From positions 1 to 64,000 of the forward strand of contig CAXARO010001022.1 of NCBI GenBank assembly GCA_963971305.1: a stretch of 64,000 nt of DNA, given 5' to 3'. Source of the DNA: Arcuatula senhousia. Taxonomy: Eukaryota; Mollusca; Bivalvia; Mytilida; Mytilidae. The notes under the pieces were generated by a model that worked only from the letters and a program-made list of their open reading frames with translations, had not been told where the DNA came from and ran no database searches. A program made the translations under genes and the position numbers. Positions 1-10,206 of the stretch are shown here, piece after piece; within the stretch, counting starts at the first letter, position 1; each line of letters starts with the position of its first letter.

Positions 1-364
1 TTCGAAGCTTTGTATCTTGAAGTTCTTCCTGACATTGAATGTCGAAACTCCTATGAATCCCTTTGTAAAAGCGATGGAGAAGATGACTACCATCATTATT
101 TATCATGCCCTACAACAAATGGAGAATACACAAAAAACAAAAAATCTTCAGAAAAGATTTCAGCTACAAGCAATAAATTGTATTGGCGGGAAGGAGATCA
201 ACAAATTGCAAGAGAAATCAATAAGAATGAACGATTTAGTCAGTCGAAACTTAAAACAATTTGATGTGTGTAAGCAACAAACAAGTTCATTTTCGTTTTT
301 TTGCCTTGGTACATGTGCATGGTAGGATGCATTTTCATGTCTGTTGCTGTAAAGACTTAGAACT

Positions 365-1320
365 TTTAAGGATCGAAATTAAAAAAATGTTTCGTAACAT
401 ATTTCTCAAGCGATATTTGGTATTTAACTTTTGGTAGGGTCTTATATGATAGATTTCAGGTATGTAACTTTCTAGTATTTACCTTCTTATTAGAGAGCCG
501 ACTTGAAAATTTTGTGGAATAAAAAATAAAAAAAAAAATTCTTAACAGATTTCTCATATATATACTATTTTACATTTTGTGTAAAGCTTTAATTAGGAGT
601 CTTATATAGTGGGATACATTTTTCAGGTGTGTCACTTATTTACTACCTGTTGAACGAGTCGTTTTATAATTTCTTGCATTCGGCAGAGACCTAGGAACTC
701 TTGAATTTAACACGATCCGGTACCTACTTCCTGTTATCTAAACTAGAAAATTATTCGAATACAAAGAATTAGTCAGTATTGGTTTAAAAATCGCAATCAT
801 GCTGAAAATAGATGCGTGAGTACATACATGTTAAAAATGATTAATTAAAACAATTTGTTTTTGTTTTGTCTTTTTTAGGGGGAGGAGGGGGTATTGTTAT
901 TGTACGACTTTTGTCTTGAGCGTCTCTTATAGGTCTTACGTTAATAGACGAAACGCGTATATAGTAAGATTTTACGGAGCATGAGCATGAACTCCCATAA
1001 CGTAGGATTTGATTTCAGGTCTGACGCTCATATAACTTTTTCCTTTAATTAATTTTTTACATTAATGTTCAATGGTTGGAATATTTCATAAAACTTTTTC
1101 GGTAACAAATAAAAACAGGCGTTTGATATTTAGTATGCAGCATCAGCATGGGTTCCAATAAAGTGGGATTTCATTTCAGGAGAGATCTGTGGCTTTTCTA
1201 CTTCCTGTTTAACAAAATCCTGCCATTTCTGTCTTTGACCCTTTTTTTAAATGTTAATTAAAAAATTCTCTTGTCCAAAGTATAATTCATTAAAATTTTA
1301 CACGTTAACGAGTTGCTAAG
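365..1320. repeat. degenerate ~160-bp tandem repeat block
   Basis: A phrase containing TTTCAGG, followed by a variant of CTACTTCCTGTT, recurs near 443, 599, 1001 and 1165. The same family appears inverted at 32500-32830, where units are about 160 bp apart. There is no coding potential; short frames near 10-325 look accidental. Confidence 0.45.
918..960 (+). ncRNA. decayed hammerhead ribozyme motif
   Basis: The arrangement GAGCGTCT, CTTATAG, GTCT...AGAC, GAAACGCG matches the intact hammerheads at 51201-51965. The catalytic CTGATGA has become CTTATAG and the cleavage end is lost, so it should be inactive. Seen by direct comparison. Confidence 0.4.
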
Positions 1321-1734
1321 CTCAAGATTTGTTCTGTCGCATAGTCGACACTTGTACCCAAATAAAAGGCACACTTATTTGATTTGTAAGTGTTAGCAAT
1401 GGGTTAATTCGAAATCAACGGCATGATTGTATCTTTCGTCAGAAAAAGAAAAAAAAATAGCAGACCAAATGTGTTTAAATTCTTTATTCAGGACAGAACC
1501 TCATAAAAAATAAACAGCCAGGACATGAATAGGACGAAAATAATAATAAAAACAAAACGATATGGTAAATCAGTCGGGACAACCCTTTTCATATCTAGAT
1601 TGTCCCATGCTGAAATAAGTGTCAAATTATCAGTTTGCATCATATAACATTGTGATACTATTTATCATTTTCACTTCCAAACCTAATATTATCAGCAAAA
1701 GATCTATTTCTATACATAGAACAATAACCATAAG

Positions 1735-1830
1735 AGGGAAACAGACAACCATGAGATTCCAGGCTAAGGACAAGGAATTATAAAATGTGGCGGGGCTAAA
1801 CTATCGTTTGGCCAAACATTCCCACTATTA
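1735..1830 (-). repeat. solo PLE 3'-UTR relic (family of 22480-24447)
   Basis: The stretch around AAAATGTGGCGGGG and the following TAAACTA and CCAAAC words matches the downstream region of the intact PLE at 22080-22160 on the same strand. No RT sequence accompanies it. The rest of 1330-2090 shows no gene. Confidence 0.45.
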
Positions 1831-2091
1831 CTTGTTTTTATCAAAATGCGGTGAAACAAAAAAAATCCAAAAAAATCCCACAGTAATACAGTATAACTTC
1901 CTCTCAGTAAAGAGAGATTCATAAACTCTCTTGTGGCAGTTCTTCTAAGGTTTCATTGTTTTGCCATCTGCTGGTATCCAGTTTAAAGGGACTATCGCAA
2001 CGTTGTTGACATGTGCCCAAACTATCTTTTCCGAGATGTTATTTTGACCAGTAAATTTATACTATTGATGTTTCGGGGCCATTTTATTTTG

Positions 2092-2180
2092 TAACGTGAC
2101 GGATGTGCTAAGGCAAGCAAGAACTGATTGTTCTTTCGGGGTTCACTCTCATTTCACTTGCGATCAAGTAGTTTTTGTCT
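2092..2180 (+). repeat. solo PLE 3'-UTR relic
   Basis: Words such as GTGACGGATGTGCTA, GCAAGCA and GGTTCACTCTC match the region just downstream of the RT stop in the copy at 2607-3119 (3176-3240). It is a 3' end without its coding part. Confidence 0.45.
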
Positions 2181-2299
2181 TCGTCTTTTTGGATTTACGA
2201 GCTTCAATTTCCCCATTGGTTCATCTTTATATGCTTCTTGCGTCATATTTGTTCAGGCATTTAGCGTGGAATCCTGAGCAGAACTTTGATGGTCATCCC

Positions 2300-2480
2300 A
2301 CCAGACCTTGGGTCAATTACATACAAATGTAATTAATTACAATTCAATTACATGTAATTTGTTCTTATTTGACATTACATTACCAAAATTTGAAAGTAAG
2401 TGATTACATTACAATCACTTGGGCAATGTATTTAATTATTTTTGAATTACTTTTATCTTAAATATTAAAGCACATTACGC
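2300..2480. repeat. AT-rich interspersed repeat, inverted relative to 24870-25085
   Basis: A stretch starting near AGACCTTGGGT, then many ATTACAT/ATGTAAT words and GTGATTACA, resembles the reverse complement of 24870-25085. It looks like a MITE. Ends and target duplication could not be fixed. Confidence 0.3.
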
Positions 2481-2494
2481 AAACAGTATGTTAT

Positions 2495-2587
2495 ATTTAT
2501 AGCACAGTACTACGAGTTATCCTAATAAACTTCGAACGCGAAGAGTGAGAAGTTTATTTGGATAACGAGGTAGGCGGTGCTATAAAT
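2495..2587. repeat. 93-bp foldback palindrome
   Basis: The arms start ATTTATAGCAC and end GTGCTATAAAT. Matching inner blocks GTTATCC/GGATAAC and AATAAACTTC/GAAGTTTATT surround a short centre. It sits 20 bp upstream of the truncated 5' end of the PLE fragment at 2607. Confidence 0.6.
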
Positions 2588-2606
2588 TATTTGTAACATG
2601 AATTAA

Positions 2607-3119
2607 AAGGACCGCAGACTTGCTTTATCCTTCAATCTCACATTGTGTTATATTGATGATGTCCTTTCACTAAACAATCCTCGATTTGGTGACTATTTAC
2701 ATCTCATATATCCGAAGGAACTTGAGGTAAAGGACACTACAGATTCTAGGAGGTCTGCTTCATATTTGGATCTATTTCTCGAAATTGACACACAAGGAAG
2801 GCTTTGTACAAAGCTCTATGACAAACGTGATGACTTCAACTTTCCAATAGTTAACTTTCCCTTTCTGTGTAGCAATATTCCGTCCGCTCCAGCATATGGA
2901 GTTTACGTATCACAATTGATTCGTTATTCCAGAGCATGTGGGGAGTACAACGACTTCCTTGATAGAGCTACACGGCTGACAAGCAAATTGTTAACACAGG
3001 GGTACGTTGCTCCCAGGTTGTTGTCATCACTCAAGAAATTTTACGGACGACATCATGTGCTTGTATGCAAATACGGGATTTCTATCTCTCAGATGAGCAC
3101 AGATGTTGGTTTGACATAG
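2607..3119 (+). pseudogene. 5'-truncated Penelope-like reverse transcriptase (family A)
   Basis: An open C-terminal part of a PLE-type reverse transcriptase. The frame runs from the fingers/palm edge through the catalytic YIDD box (about 2650), the KLYDKRDDFNFPIVNFPF block and the APAYGVY..QLIRYSRA block, to a stop at 3117-3119. Everything before motif C (motifs A and B, N-terminal domain, endonuclease) is missing, so it cannot be active. The 3' untranslated part continues to about 3412 and ends near GGTACACCTTTGCTTCTT. Close relatives in this window are 28746-29305 (minus), 36594-36960 (minus) and 57550-58030 (plus, decayed). Assignment to PLEs rests on the YIDD context and on the longer relative at 22480-24447. 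Confidence 0.75.
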
Positions 3120-3412
3120 AGTTTTGTAATGTCATCCTTTCCGGATTTGACCAACACTTAATCGATCTTTGGCAACGTGACGGGTGTGCTATAGCAAGCA
3201 GGAACTGCTTACTCTTCCGGAGCACCTGAGTTCACTCTCGTTTCGACTTGAGTTCGCGTTGCTGAATGCGGTTTTGTTGTTATGTGTATGTGTTTTATGT
3301 TGTTATGTGGTTTGTTTTGTTGTGATGATTTTTTGTCCTCCGGTTTTGTCTTTGTCTTCACGGTTTTATGATACTGATTACCCCTTTGGTACACCTTTGC
3401 TTCTTCCTTAAC
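3120..3412 (+). repeat. 3' untranslated tail of the family A PLE
   Basis: This stretch recurs in whole or part at 28446-28745, 36290-36593, 47590-47870, 30625-30790, 32140-32360 and 58075-58165, always as the distal part of this family. Diagnostic words are CGGGTGTGCTATAGCAAGCA and CTTCCGGAGCACC. From 3413 to 4182 I see no gene or clear repeat. Confidence 0.6.
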
Positions 3413-4182
3413 TCCGCTCACTGATAAAAATTTTATTGAAAGGCGGAGCACATAATTGTACCGTGATTATATTTTGACCAATCAAAATATTTATTAATCT
3501 GATTGAATAAAATAAAAATTAAAATATTTTTTCGTTGTTAGAAGGAGGAGTCATGTTTTGGAGGCGGAGCTTTTGGTATGCAATATTTGGGTATTTGGTG
3601 TTGATTATTGCATGGAAATTTTCCATTGGGTTTATATAACACAGGTGACATTTTATGCAATATGATTTGGAATACAAATGCCTATTTGTACTTATTTATT
3701 CTTTCTGAAGATCAAAGGGTATTCTCAATTCATGTTACAATGTGTTATATTATTATATTTTAAACGATTCATCTTATGAAAGTTCATGAAGTTTACAATT
3801 ATAGGTCAGACATAATGTTAAGTATCTAAAATAAATTTAAATATTACTCTATTTATCTCTCTAAACTACATGCAACAATTTCGTACATCTTTATCATAAC
3901 AAACACCCCCAAAAATGCGAAAATTAGGATCCATATAGCCAGTTTAAAAAAAAATACAATGCATTTAATTGTTACCTAACAATAGCTTACATATGTAATA
4001 TACGTTATTGAGATGTGGAATAAGTGTACGCGACACAACAAACATAAACAAACAGCAATTCAAAAAATCACAACGGAAAACAGCAAGCAGTCTTCAACAT
4101 GACCATAGGTCACTGCTTACCGTCTTGCATTGGCCCAAGACTTATAATACAATACAAAAGTATCAAAACCAATCCCTAAATC

Positions 4183-4188
4183 ATCAAC
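4183..4188. repeat. left target-site duplication of the Polinton
   Basis: ATCAAC immediately left of the left inverted repeat, repeated exactly at 22010-22015 right of the right one. Six-base duplications are the rule for Polinton integrase. Confidence 0.92.
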
Positions 4189-4349
4189 AGTAGTTATGTA
4201 CTTGAGATAGTCTAGGCCACCCCTGTTTTTGAAAATTTTAAAAACCGCTACCAGTACCCCCCACTGGGAAAATTTCAGAAAATGTAAAAATTTGTACTTG
4301 CATCGGTTGAGCGCATCCCTGTTTTTTTTCTATGCCCCAGTATACCCCC
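4189..4349 (+). repeat. left terminal inverted repeat of the Polinton
   Basis: It begins AGTAGTTATGTACTTGAG and ends at a GTATACCCCC run. It matches the reverse complement of 21849-22009 with about three differences, all near the inner end beside a T-run. The spurious long minus-strand frame over 4275-4637 comes from this repeat and the A-rich repeats beside it. Confidence 0.95.
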
Positions 4350-4431
4350 CTTTACGGCTATAACCCCCCTGCAAAAAAGTTGGGAGGAGACAGAAAATAA
4401 AATGGGGGATAAGAAAGATGAAAAAAAAATT

Positions 4432-4556
4432 GAGAGGTACTGAAAGAGGTACTGAAAAAAAGAGGTACTGCAAAAAAAAGATGTACTTGAAAAAAAAGAG
4501 GTACTGAAAAAAAGGTACTGAAAAAAGAGGTACAAAAAAAAGGTACTGAAAAAAAA
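4432..4556. repeat. GGTACTGAAAAAA short tandem repeats
   Basis: About eight or nine imperfect units of roughly 11-18 bp with core GAGGTACTGAAAAAA sit between the left terminal repeat and the integrase stop. The terminal repeat itself contains GTACTTG and GTACC words. Nothing similar is at the right end, which carries a different repeat array. Confidence 0.75.
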
Positions 4557-4581
4557 CAATGTTGGCGGGAAATTTAAAAAC

Positions 4582-5400
4582 TTAAAACTCAGTGATCTGT
4601 AACTCTTGTTCGTAAAAACTTCCTTTAATTTCTTCACCTTTCAAATCGTTTATTCTATAGGTAACAGGATTTGTATTTAAAACTTTTTCAATGACAAATA
4701 TTTCTCTAGTCCAACGAGTAGTATAGCCCTTTTCGAATTTACCTTTCTTTTTTGTTATTCTTACTCTATCACCTACTTTGAATTTGGGTTTTGTTATTTT
4801 ATCTTCCTTTTCCGAATATAAATTTTGACGTACCGTTAATTCATTTTCCAATTTACTCGCTGCAACGGGTGTTATTTTAATTGAAGAATGTACCGTATTA
4901 TTATAATTTTTAACCAATTTATCTAATATATCGTAATATTTTAAAGTGTCATTGGCAGTAAAGTATTTATACATATGCTGTTTCATTGTCCCTATCCAGC
5001 GTTCCACCACACTAGATTTTTCTTCATTCTCAGTTGAATATAACTTTATGTTATTGTCTTTTAACAATTCTTTTACTTGTCGATTATAAAATTCTGATCC
5101 TTTATCCGACCAAATATACATTGGTTTTCTTTCTTTGAATAATGTTTTAAAAGCTTCGCTGACCGTTGCTCCTGTTTTGTTTTTCAAAGGGATTAACCAA
5201 CCATATTTACTAAAAACATCTATAACTGCTAATAAATATTTATAGTGTTTATTTTGTTTTGAATATGGTTGCATATCAATCAAATCAACTGCCCATGTTT
5301 GGTCTATTGAATGAACATAAACACGTCTTTTAGGAAACGATTTTACAACTCTATGGTGTAATTCATCCGCTAATTTATTTGTAAGATTTTTTATTGACAT
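4582..5400 (-). CDS. INT: retroviral-type DDE integrase of the Polinton
   Basis: A 272-aa integrase expected to insert the element and generate its 6-bp duplication. The catalytic triad is visible: D39 in AVDLID, D99 in WSDKGSEF and E133 in VVERWIGTMK, so the last spacing is the usual D-x33/35-E of the rve fold. The C-terminal part (about 208-272) has the FKVGDRVRI...RWTREIFVI pattern of the small beta-barrel/chromodomain-like tail of Polinton and gypsy integrases. No N-terminal HHCC zinc domain is present in this frame; the protein starts close to the catalytic core. The frame is uninterrupted. The start ATG follows CTTAAAAA and faces the divergent zinc-protein gene 32 bp away. The gene lies next to the left terminus, the standard position. 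Confidence 0.93.
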   Translation of the reverse strand: MSIKNLTNKLADELHHRVVKSFPKRRVYVHSIDQTWAVDLIDMQPYSKQNKHYKYLLAVIDVFSKYGWLIPLKNKTGATVSEAFKTLFKERKPMYIWSDKGSEFYNRQVKELLKDNNIKLYSTENEEKSSVVERWIGTMKQHMYKYFTANDTLKYYDILDKLVKNYNNTVHSSIKITPVAASKLENELTVRQNLYSEKEDKITKPKFKVGDRVRITKKKGKFEKGYTTRWTREIFVIEKVLNTNPVTYRINDLKGEEIKGSFYEQELQITEF

Positions 5401-5432
5401 TTTTTAAGCAACTAAAAAAGTTTTCTTTAAAA
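5401..5432. promoter_or_regulatory. 32-bp divergent start region, integrase / zinc protein
   Basis: The two start codons are separated by only 32 bp. Each ATG is preceded by a TTAAAA-type A-tract, so the spacer reads as two head-to-head copies of the element's start motif. Any promoters must lie here or inside the neighbouring coding sequence. Function is inferred. Confidence 0.45.
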
Positions 5433-5669
5433 ATGATGGAAGGAAAAATCTGCACAAGGTGTAAAGAATGTAAATCATTTTGTGAATATCATAAAGATGG
5501 AAGAATGCGTCTTGGCGTTAAATCCGCTTGTAAACAATGTAATAAACCAAAACAAAGATTACATTATCAAGAAAATAAAGAAAAATATAAAAAAGCTTAT
5601 CAAGAGTTTATGATTAGAAATCCTAATTATCAACATGAATATTACTTAAAAAATAAAAAATATACCTAA
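5433..5669 (+). CDS. small zinc-binding protein, four-cysteine (endonuclease VII-like) type
   Basis: About 78 aa from the ATG at 5433. This start is preferred because the upstream one overlaps the integrase start region, while this one has the element's usual CTTTAAAA leader. Two CxxC knuckles (CTRCKEC and CKQC) about 20 residues apart are followed by a lysine/tyrosine-rich tail of NKEKYKKAYQEF type. This arrangement is common in small phage and giant-virus proteins related to HNH/recombination endonuclease VII, but I see no clear catalytic His/Asn set, so it may only bind nucleic acid. It lies just upstream of and co-oriented with the polymerase (22-bp gap). Confidence 0.65.
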   Translation: MMEGKICTRCKECKSFCEYHKDGRMRLGVKSACKQCNKPKQRLHYQENKEKYKKAYQEFMIRNPNYQHEYYLKNKKYT

Positions 5670-5690
5670 TTAAAATTGTTTCTATTAAAA

Positions 5691-8600
5691 ATGATCCCAA
5701 AAAAATCGTTTAAAGATCTTATAACTGAAACCACCATTGATGATATAGAAGAAACTGATATAACTAAATACATAGAATCACTAAAAGATAAAATACTTAT
5801 TAATCAATTTCCTCTAAAAATAAAAATAATAATAACGAGTGAATTTACAACTCCCATGGCATTTGATATTATAGAAAGTCATTATTCCCATCCCGTTGAA
5901 GTTGTCCTAACGCAAAACAATTTATCTGTATTTTACAATAATTTAATAGATGATTTTAAAGCTTGGGTAGATGAATTTCAAGAAAGAGGATCTGGTTTTG
6001 TTTTCGATGGTATCAAAAGTGTAAAAGTAAAACAATATAAATATGAACATCAAAGAGCTTCGTCTTATATTCCCCTCCAATTTAAATCAAGTAATATTAT
6101 CAACGTTCAAAATAAAAACGATAATAAGTGTTTTCTTTGGTCAATATTAGCAAGTTTATTTCCAGCTGATGAACATAAACAAAGAGTAACTAAATATAAA
6201 GAATATGAAAACGAAATTAACATGAAAGGAATTGAATATCCTGTTTCTATAAAAGATATCTCAAAAGTAGAGAAACAAAATTATCTAAGTATAAATGTAT
6301 TTGCTTTAAAAAATCAAACAAATAAACAATCTTTGTATCCTGTTCGTATTTCAAACGTGGAAAGCCAAAACTTAATTGATCTCTTATATATTGAAAGTGA
6401 TGAAAACACTCACTATTGTTTGATTAAAAATTTAGATAGTTTTATGTGTGATAAACATAATCATAAATCCTTCACATGTAGAAATTGTTTGCAAGGATTT
6501 CAAAGACAAGAAACTCTAATAAAACACAAAAAAATATGTTATGATAATGAACATTGTAAAACCATTATGCCAAAACCAGGGAAAAACATTCTTGAATTTA
6601 AAAATCATCATTTCAAGAATAGATTACCATTTGTTTTATATTGTGATTTTGAAGCAAATGATATTTCAATTCAATCATGCACTCCAGATCCTAACCAATC
6701 GTATATTAAACAAATAAGTAAACAAGAAATAAATAGTTATGGTATATATGTTCATTCCGATTACCCAGAAATATTTAAATCACAATACTTTTCTTATGTT
6801 GGTGATGATGCAGTAGAAAAATATGTGGAAAAAGTAATAGGAATATTCAAAGAAATAACTTATAAAATGTATCTTAATGAAAAGAAAACACCAACATTAA
6901 ATATTCATGAAGAAGAAGAATTCCAAAATGCAACAAAATGTTACATATGTGGACATGAATTTAAAGAAAATAATAAAATCAGAGAACATAATCATCTTTC
7001 AGGTAAATACAGAGGAGCATCGTGTCAATCTTGTAATACAAAAGAAGGTAAAGCAACAAAATTAATACCTGTGTTCTTTCATAATGGATCAAATTACGAT
7101 TTCCACTTTTTAATTGAAGAATTAATGAAGTATGAAGATGAATATAATAAAGTAAAACTTCTTTCTAAAAGCTCAGAAAATTATATTGCCATTGACTATG
7201 GATCACATTATAAAAAATTAAGATTCCTAGATTCATATAGATTTATGTTAAAAGGTTTGTCGGATATTGCAAAATCAATGAATAAATTTCCCATTTTAGA
7301 AAAAGAGTTTGATGGGAATACAAATCTTTTAAAACAAAAAGGATATTATCCATATGAATACATTAGTTCATATGAGAAATTAAAAGAAAAAGAATTACCA
7401 CCAATAGAAAAATTTTAATCAACATTAAACCAAAAAACAATAACAGAAGAAGAGTATAAACATACGCAAAAAGTTTGGAAACATTATAATTGTAAAACTT
7501 TAAAAGATTATCATAATTTATATCTTAAAACAGATGTTCTTATCTTGGCTGATGCATTTGAAAAATTTAGAAAATTCTTTTTGGAAAATCATGAAATTGA
7601 CCCATGTTACTGTTATTCCGCTCCTGGTTTGACATGGCAATGTGGATTAAAATATACAGGGGTAAAATTGGAATTGATAATTGATGTTGATATGTTACAA
7701 ATGTTTGAGAAAGGAATAAGAGGAGGATTTTCCGGAGTTTTAGGACCAAGACACGTAAAAGCATTTAATAAATATACTTCAAATTATGATAATGGAAAAA
7801 GAATATTGGATGAATATGAAATGGAAGAATGTATAAAAATAATAAAAAATGGAGGAAATTTAAATGAATTTTTAATAGAAAAATATTTATTATATCTTGA
7901 TGCAAATAATTTATATGGTTGGGCAATGTCTCAAAAGTTACCAACTGGTGATTTTAAATGGGAAGAAGATCCTAATTATTATAAAAATATTCCAAAAGGA
8001 AGAGGATGTATAATCGAATGTGATTTGAAATATACAAAAAATGTAAAAAGAAAACATACAAATATCCTTTAGCGCCGGAAAAGATGAAAATAAAAAAGGA
8101 AGAATTATCCCCTTATCAATTAAAATTATTAGGAAATAAACCATTGGGTAATGAAGAAAAATTATTTTTAACATTGAAAGATAAAGAAAAATATATAATT
8201 CACGACAGCATTTTGAAAAAATACATTAAACTTGGGATGAAGGTAATAAAAGTTCACAGAACAATTTCGTTTAAAGAATCAGACTGGTTAGCAAAATACA
8301 TAAGTTTCAATACAGAACAAAGAACCAAAGCAAAATCAGATTTTGAAAAAGATCTTTGGAAATTGATGAACAACAGTTTCTACGGTAAAACGCTGGAAAA
8401 CATCAGAGGAAGAAGCGAAATTAAATTATTGACGGAAAGGGAAGAAGTTAAAAAATATATAAAAAAACCAAATTTTAAAGACTCAATTATATTTAATGAT
8501 AACTTTGTTGCAATTGAAAACAACGTCACCTCTATTAAATTTAATAAACCTATTTATTTGGGACAAACTATATTGGATTACTCAAAACAATTAATGTACG

Positions 8601-9124
8601 AGTTTTATTATAATATTGTTAATAAATTATGGAAAGAGAATGAAGTGGTTGCATCTGATACCGATAGTATGTTTTTGAATATTAAAGCCGAAGATGTTTA
8701 CGAGGATATGAAAAACATATTAGACGAATTAGATACGTCCGGATATCCAAAGGATCACTCCTTATATTCAGAAAAAAATAAAAAGGTAATTGGTAAATTT
8801 AAAGATGAACTAAACGGGAAAATTATGAATGAAATAGTTTTCTTAAAAAGTAAAGCATATTCTTATACATTAACGGATTTAAGTGAAGAAAAAAAATTAA
8901 AAGGAATTGGAAAAACTACAATAACTAAAGATATTAAATTTGACGATTATAAAGATTGTCTATTTAACAACAAGACTAAAATGAATAAAATGTGTACACT
9001 AAACTCTAGCAAACACAAAATGTATGTTAATGAAGTAAATAAAATAAGTATGTCTCCGTTCGACGACAAAAGATATATTTTAGATAATGGAATTGACACT
9101 CGTCCTTTTGGATTTTTATCCTAA
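5691..9124 (+). pseudogene. POLB: protein-primed DNA polymerase B, broken by one nonsense codon and one frameshift
   Basis: The replicative polymerase of the element. The start at 5691 follows TATTAAAA. Visible in order: an N-terminal block with the NDNKCFLWSIL pattern typical of Polinton polymerases; a C2H2-like finger (about 6448-6540); the 3'-5' exonuclease motif I YCDFEAN (about 6640); a Cys/His HNH-like insert (about 6940-7050); ExoII HNGSNYD (about 7080); polymerase motif A DANNLYGWAMS (about 7900); motif B KLMNNSFYGK (about 8360); motif C ASDTDS (about 8655); and the KAYSY block. An in-frame TAA at 7416-7418 interrupts an otherwise continuous frame. A one-base shift lies between about 8040 and 8062 in an A-rich stretch. 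All catalytic motifs survive in three pieces (5691-7418, 7419-8072, and from about 8050 to 9124). The last codons overlap the convergent gene at 9116. Confidence 0.93.
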
Positions 9125-9535
9125 CTTCCATGCAACAAATCCAGTTAATGCCATACCACCAACAACAAATGCAATCTCTCTATTTTTCTGGTCATCCGAT
9201 GGAGTATAAAAATCATTTAATGTAGGTTTGTCTGGTAACTGAGATAATTGTTTATTTGTGACACGATAGTATAGTTTCATTGCCTGGTCAACATCTTCAA
9301 AAGTCTGAACCGCGTGATGTTCCTTTTGTAATTGTTCATTAATAAAATCTAATCTTTGTATTCTTTTTTTATTCCATTCCGCTTGTGCTTTTTCCAATTT
9401 TTCTATAGCTTTATCATGTCTGATTTTCTCTTCGTTTGCATTACTACCCATATGCGAAAATAAATAATTACTCCCCGAAAATGCAAAAGCGTTTGTTATT
9501 GCCCCACCAAGCATCATTGCTAAAGCGCTTGCCAT
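9116..9535 (-). CDS. Polinton-type protein with membrane segments and a coiled coil
   Basis: 139 aa. A hydrophobic, glycine/alanine-rich N-terminus (1-30) is followed by a charged helical stretch (about 33-80, many E/K/Q, with RLDFINEQLQKEHHAVQTF), and the C-terminus has a second hydrophobic segment (FVVGGMALTGFVAWKLG). I recognise the central helical block as recurring in Polinton elements of marine invertebrates, but its role is not established; a virion membrane or minor structural protein is plausible. The start follows ATTATAAA. It is the last gene of the minus-strand run, and its stop overlaps the polymerase stop by 9 bp tail to tail. Confidence 0.7.
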   Translation of the reverse strand: MASALAMMLGGAITNAFAFSGSNYLFSHMGSNANEEKIRHDKAIEKLEKAQAEWNKKRIQRLDFINEQLQKEHHAVQTFEDVDQAMKLYYRVTNKQLSQLPDKPTLNDFYTPSDDQKNREIAFVVGGMALTGFVAWKLG

Positions 9536-9564
9536 TTTATAATCATTGTTTTAAAGAGGTTCGC

Positions 9565-9801
9565 TCACTTCATTATATCAGCGGGTATGATACCTTGTTT
9601 AACCAACATATCTTTAGTTGCCATTGCGAGTAGAATATCAACGGTTAACATTGCAACATCATGCATATTGAAATCCACTTTTGGTGCCGATCTTTTTAAT
9701 ACCTTTCTACCTAATTCCGCATATCCAATTGTTAATAACGTTTCCACTCCCGCATGATATAACATATTTACAATTTCTTTTCCGTCTTTTGATGCTGCCA
9801 T
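9565..9801 (-). CDS. small hydrophobic Polinton protein
   Basis: 78 aa, rich in Ala/Leu/Met with alternating hydrophobic helices (LYHAGVETLLTIGYAEL; VAMLTVDILLAMATKDMLV) and no cysteine or catalytic motif. It starts at an ATG with the ATATTAAA leader and lies in line with its neighbours, 29 bp from the next stop. I do not know its function. Clean frame, shared leader and position in the structural-gene run support a real gene. Confidence 0.6.
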   Translation of the reverse strand: MAASKDGKEIVNMLYHAGVETLLTIGYAELGRKVLKRSAPKVDFNMHDVAMLTVDILLAMATKDMLVKQGIIPADIMK

Positions 9802-9816
9802 TTTAATATAATAAAT

Positions 9817-10206
9817 TTAGTTAAATTCAAAAGGGTCAATTTCTTTTTTTTCTTTTTTTGATTCCTTTTTACACTCCATGGTTTTTTCTGGTTTTTTATT
9901 TTTATTATGAATATACCACCCCAATCCAACAATACCTATTGGAAAAAGTACAAATCCATAATTTAATAAATTTATTGAATGTTCTGGACAAGGAGGAAGA
10001 CAAATTTCTTTTGGTTCATCTGTTTCTGAATCTTTTGTTATTTGTTTGATTTTTAAATTTTCTATTTTCATTTTTTCTAATTCTTTTTTTCTTAATTCTG
10101 CATTTCTTGTTCTTACTTCTGCACCCCTTTTACCGGCTGCAACCCTTTTTGGGTTTTTCTTTTTTTCTTCTTTGTTTTCTGGTTGTTCGATATTTTCATT
10201 CATCAT
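9817..10206 (-). CDS. basic protein with one membrane segment
   Basis: 129 aa. The N-terminal third is very lysine/arginine-rich (PKRVAAGKRGAEVRTRNAELRKK) and could bind DNA. A single transmembrane segment follows near 84-102 (LLNYGFVLFPIGIVGLGWYI), then a lysine-rich tail. A basic head plus one membrane anchor resembles virion core or membrane adaptor proteins, but this is inference. The start overlaps the end of the upstream gene by 11 bp (ATGATGAATGA), so translation or transcription of the pair is tightly coupled in space. Confidence 0.65.
   Translation of the reverse strand: MMNENIEQPENKEEKKKNPKRVAAGKRGAEVRTRNAELRKKELEKMKIENLKIKQITKDSETDEPKEICLPPCPEHSINLLNYGFVLFPIGIVGLGWYIHNKNKKPEKTMECKKESKKEKKEIDPFEFN

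Noticed and set aside
17..325. Overlapping frames near the window start
   Set aside because: No conserved motif, overlapping in two frames, edge of window.
4275..4637. 120-codon minus-strand frame rich in Phe/Ser
   Set aside because: It lies over the Polinton terminal repeat and the GGTACTGAAAAA array; composition explains it.
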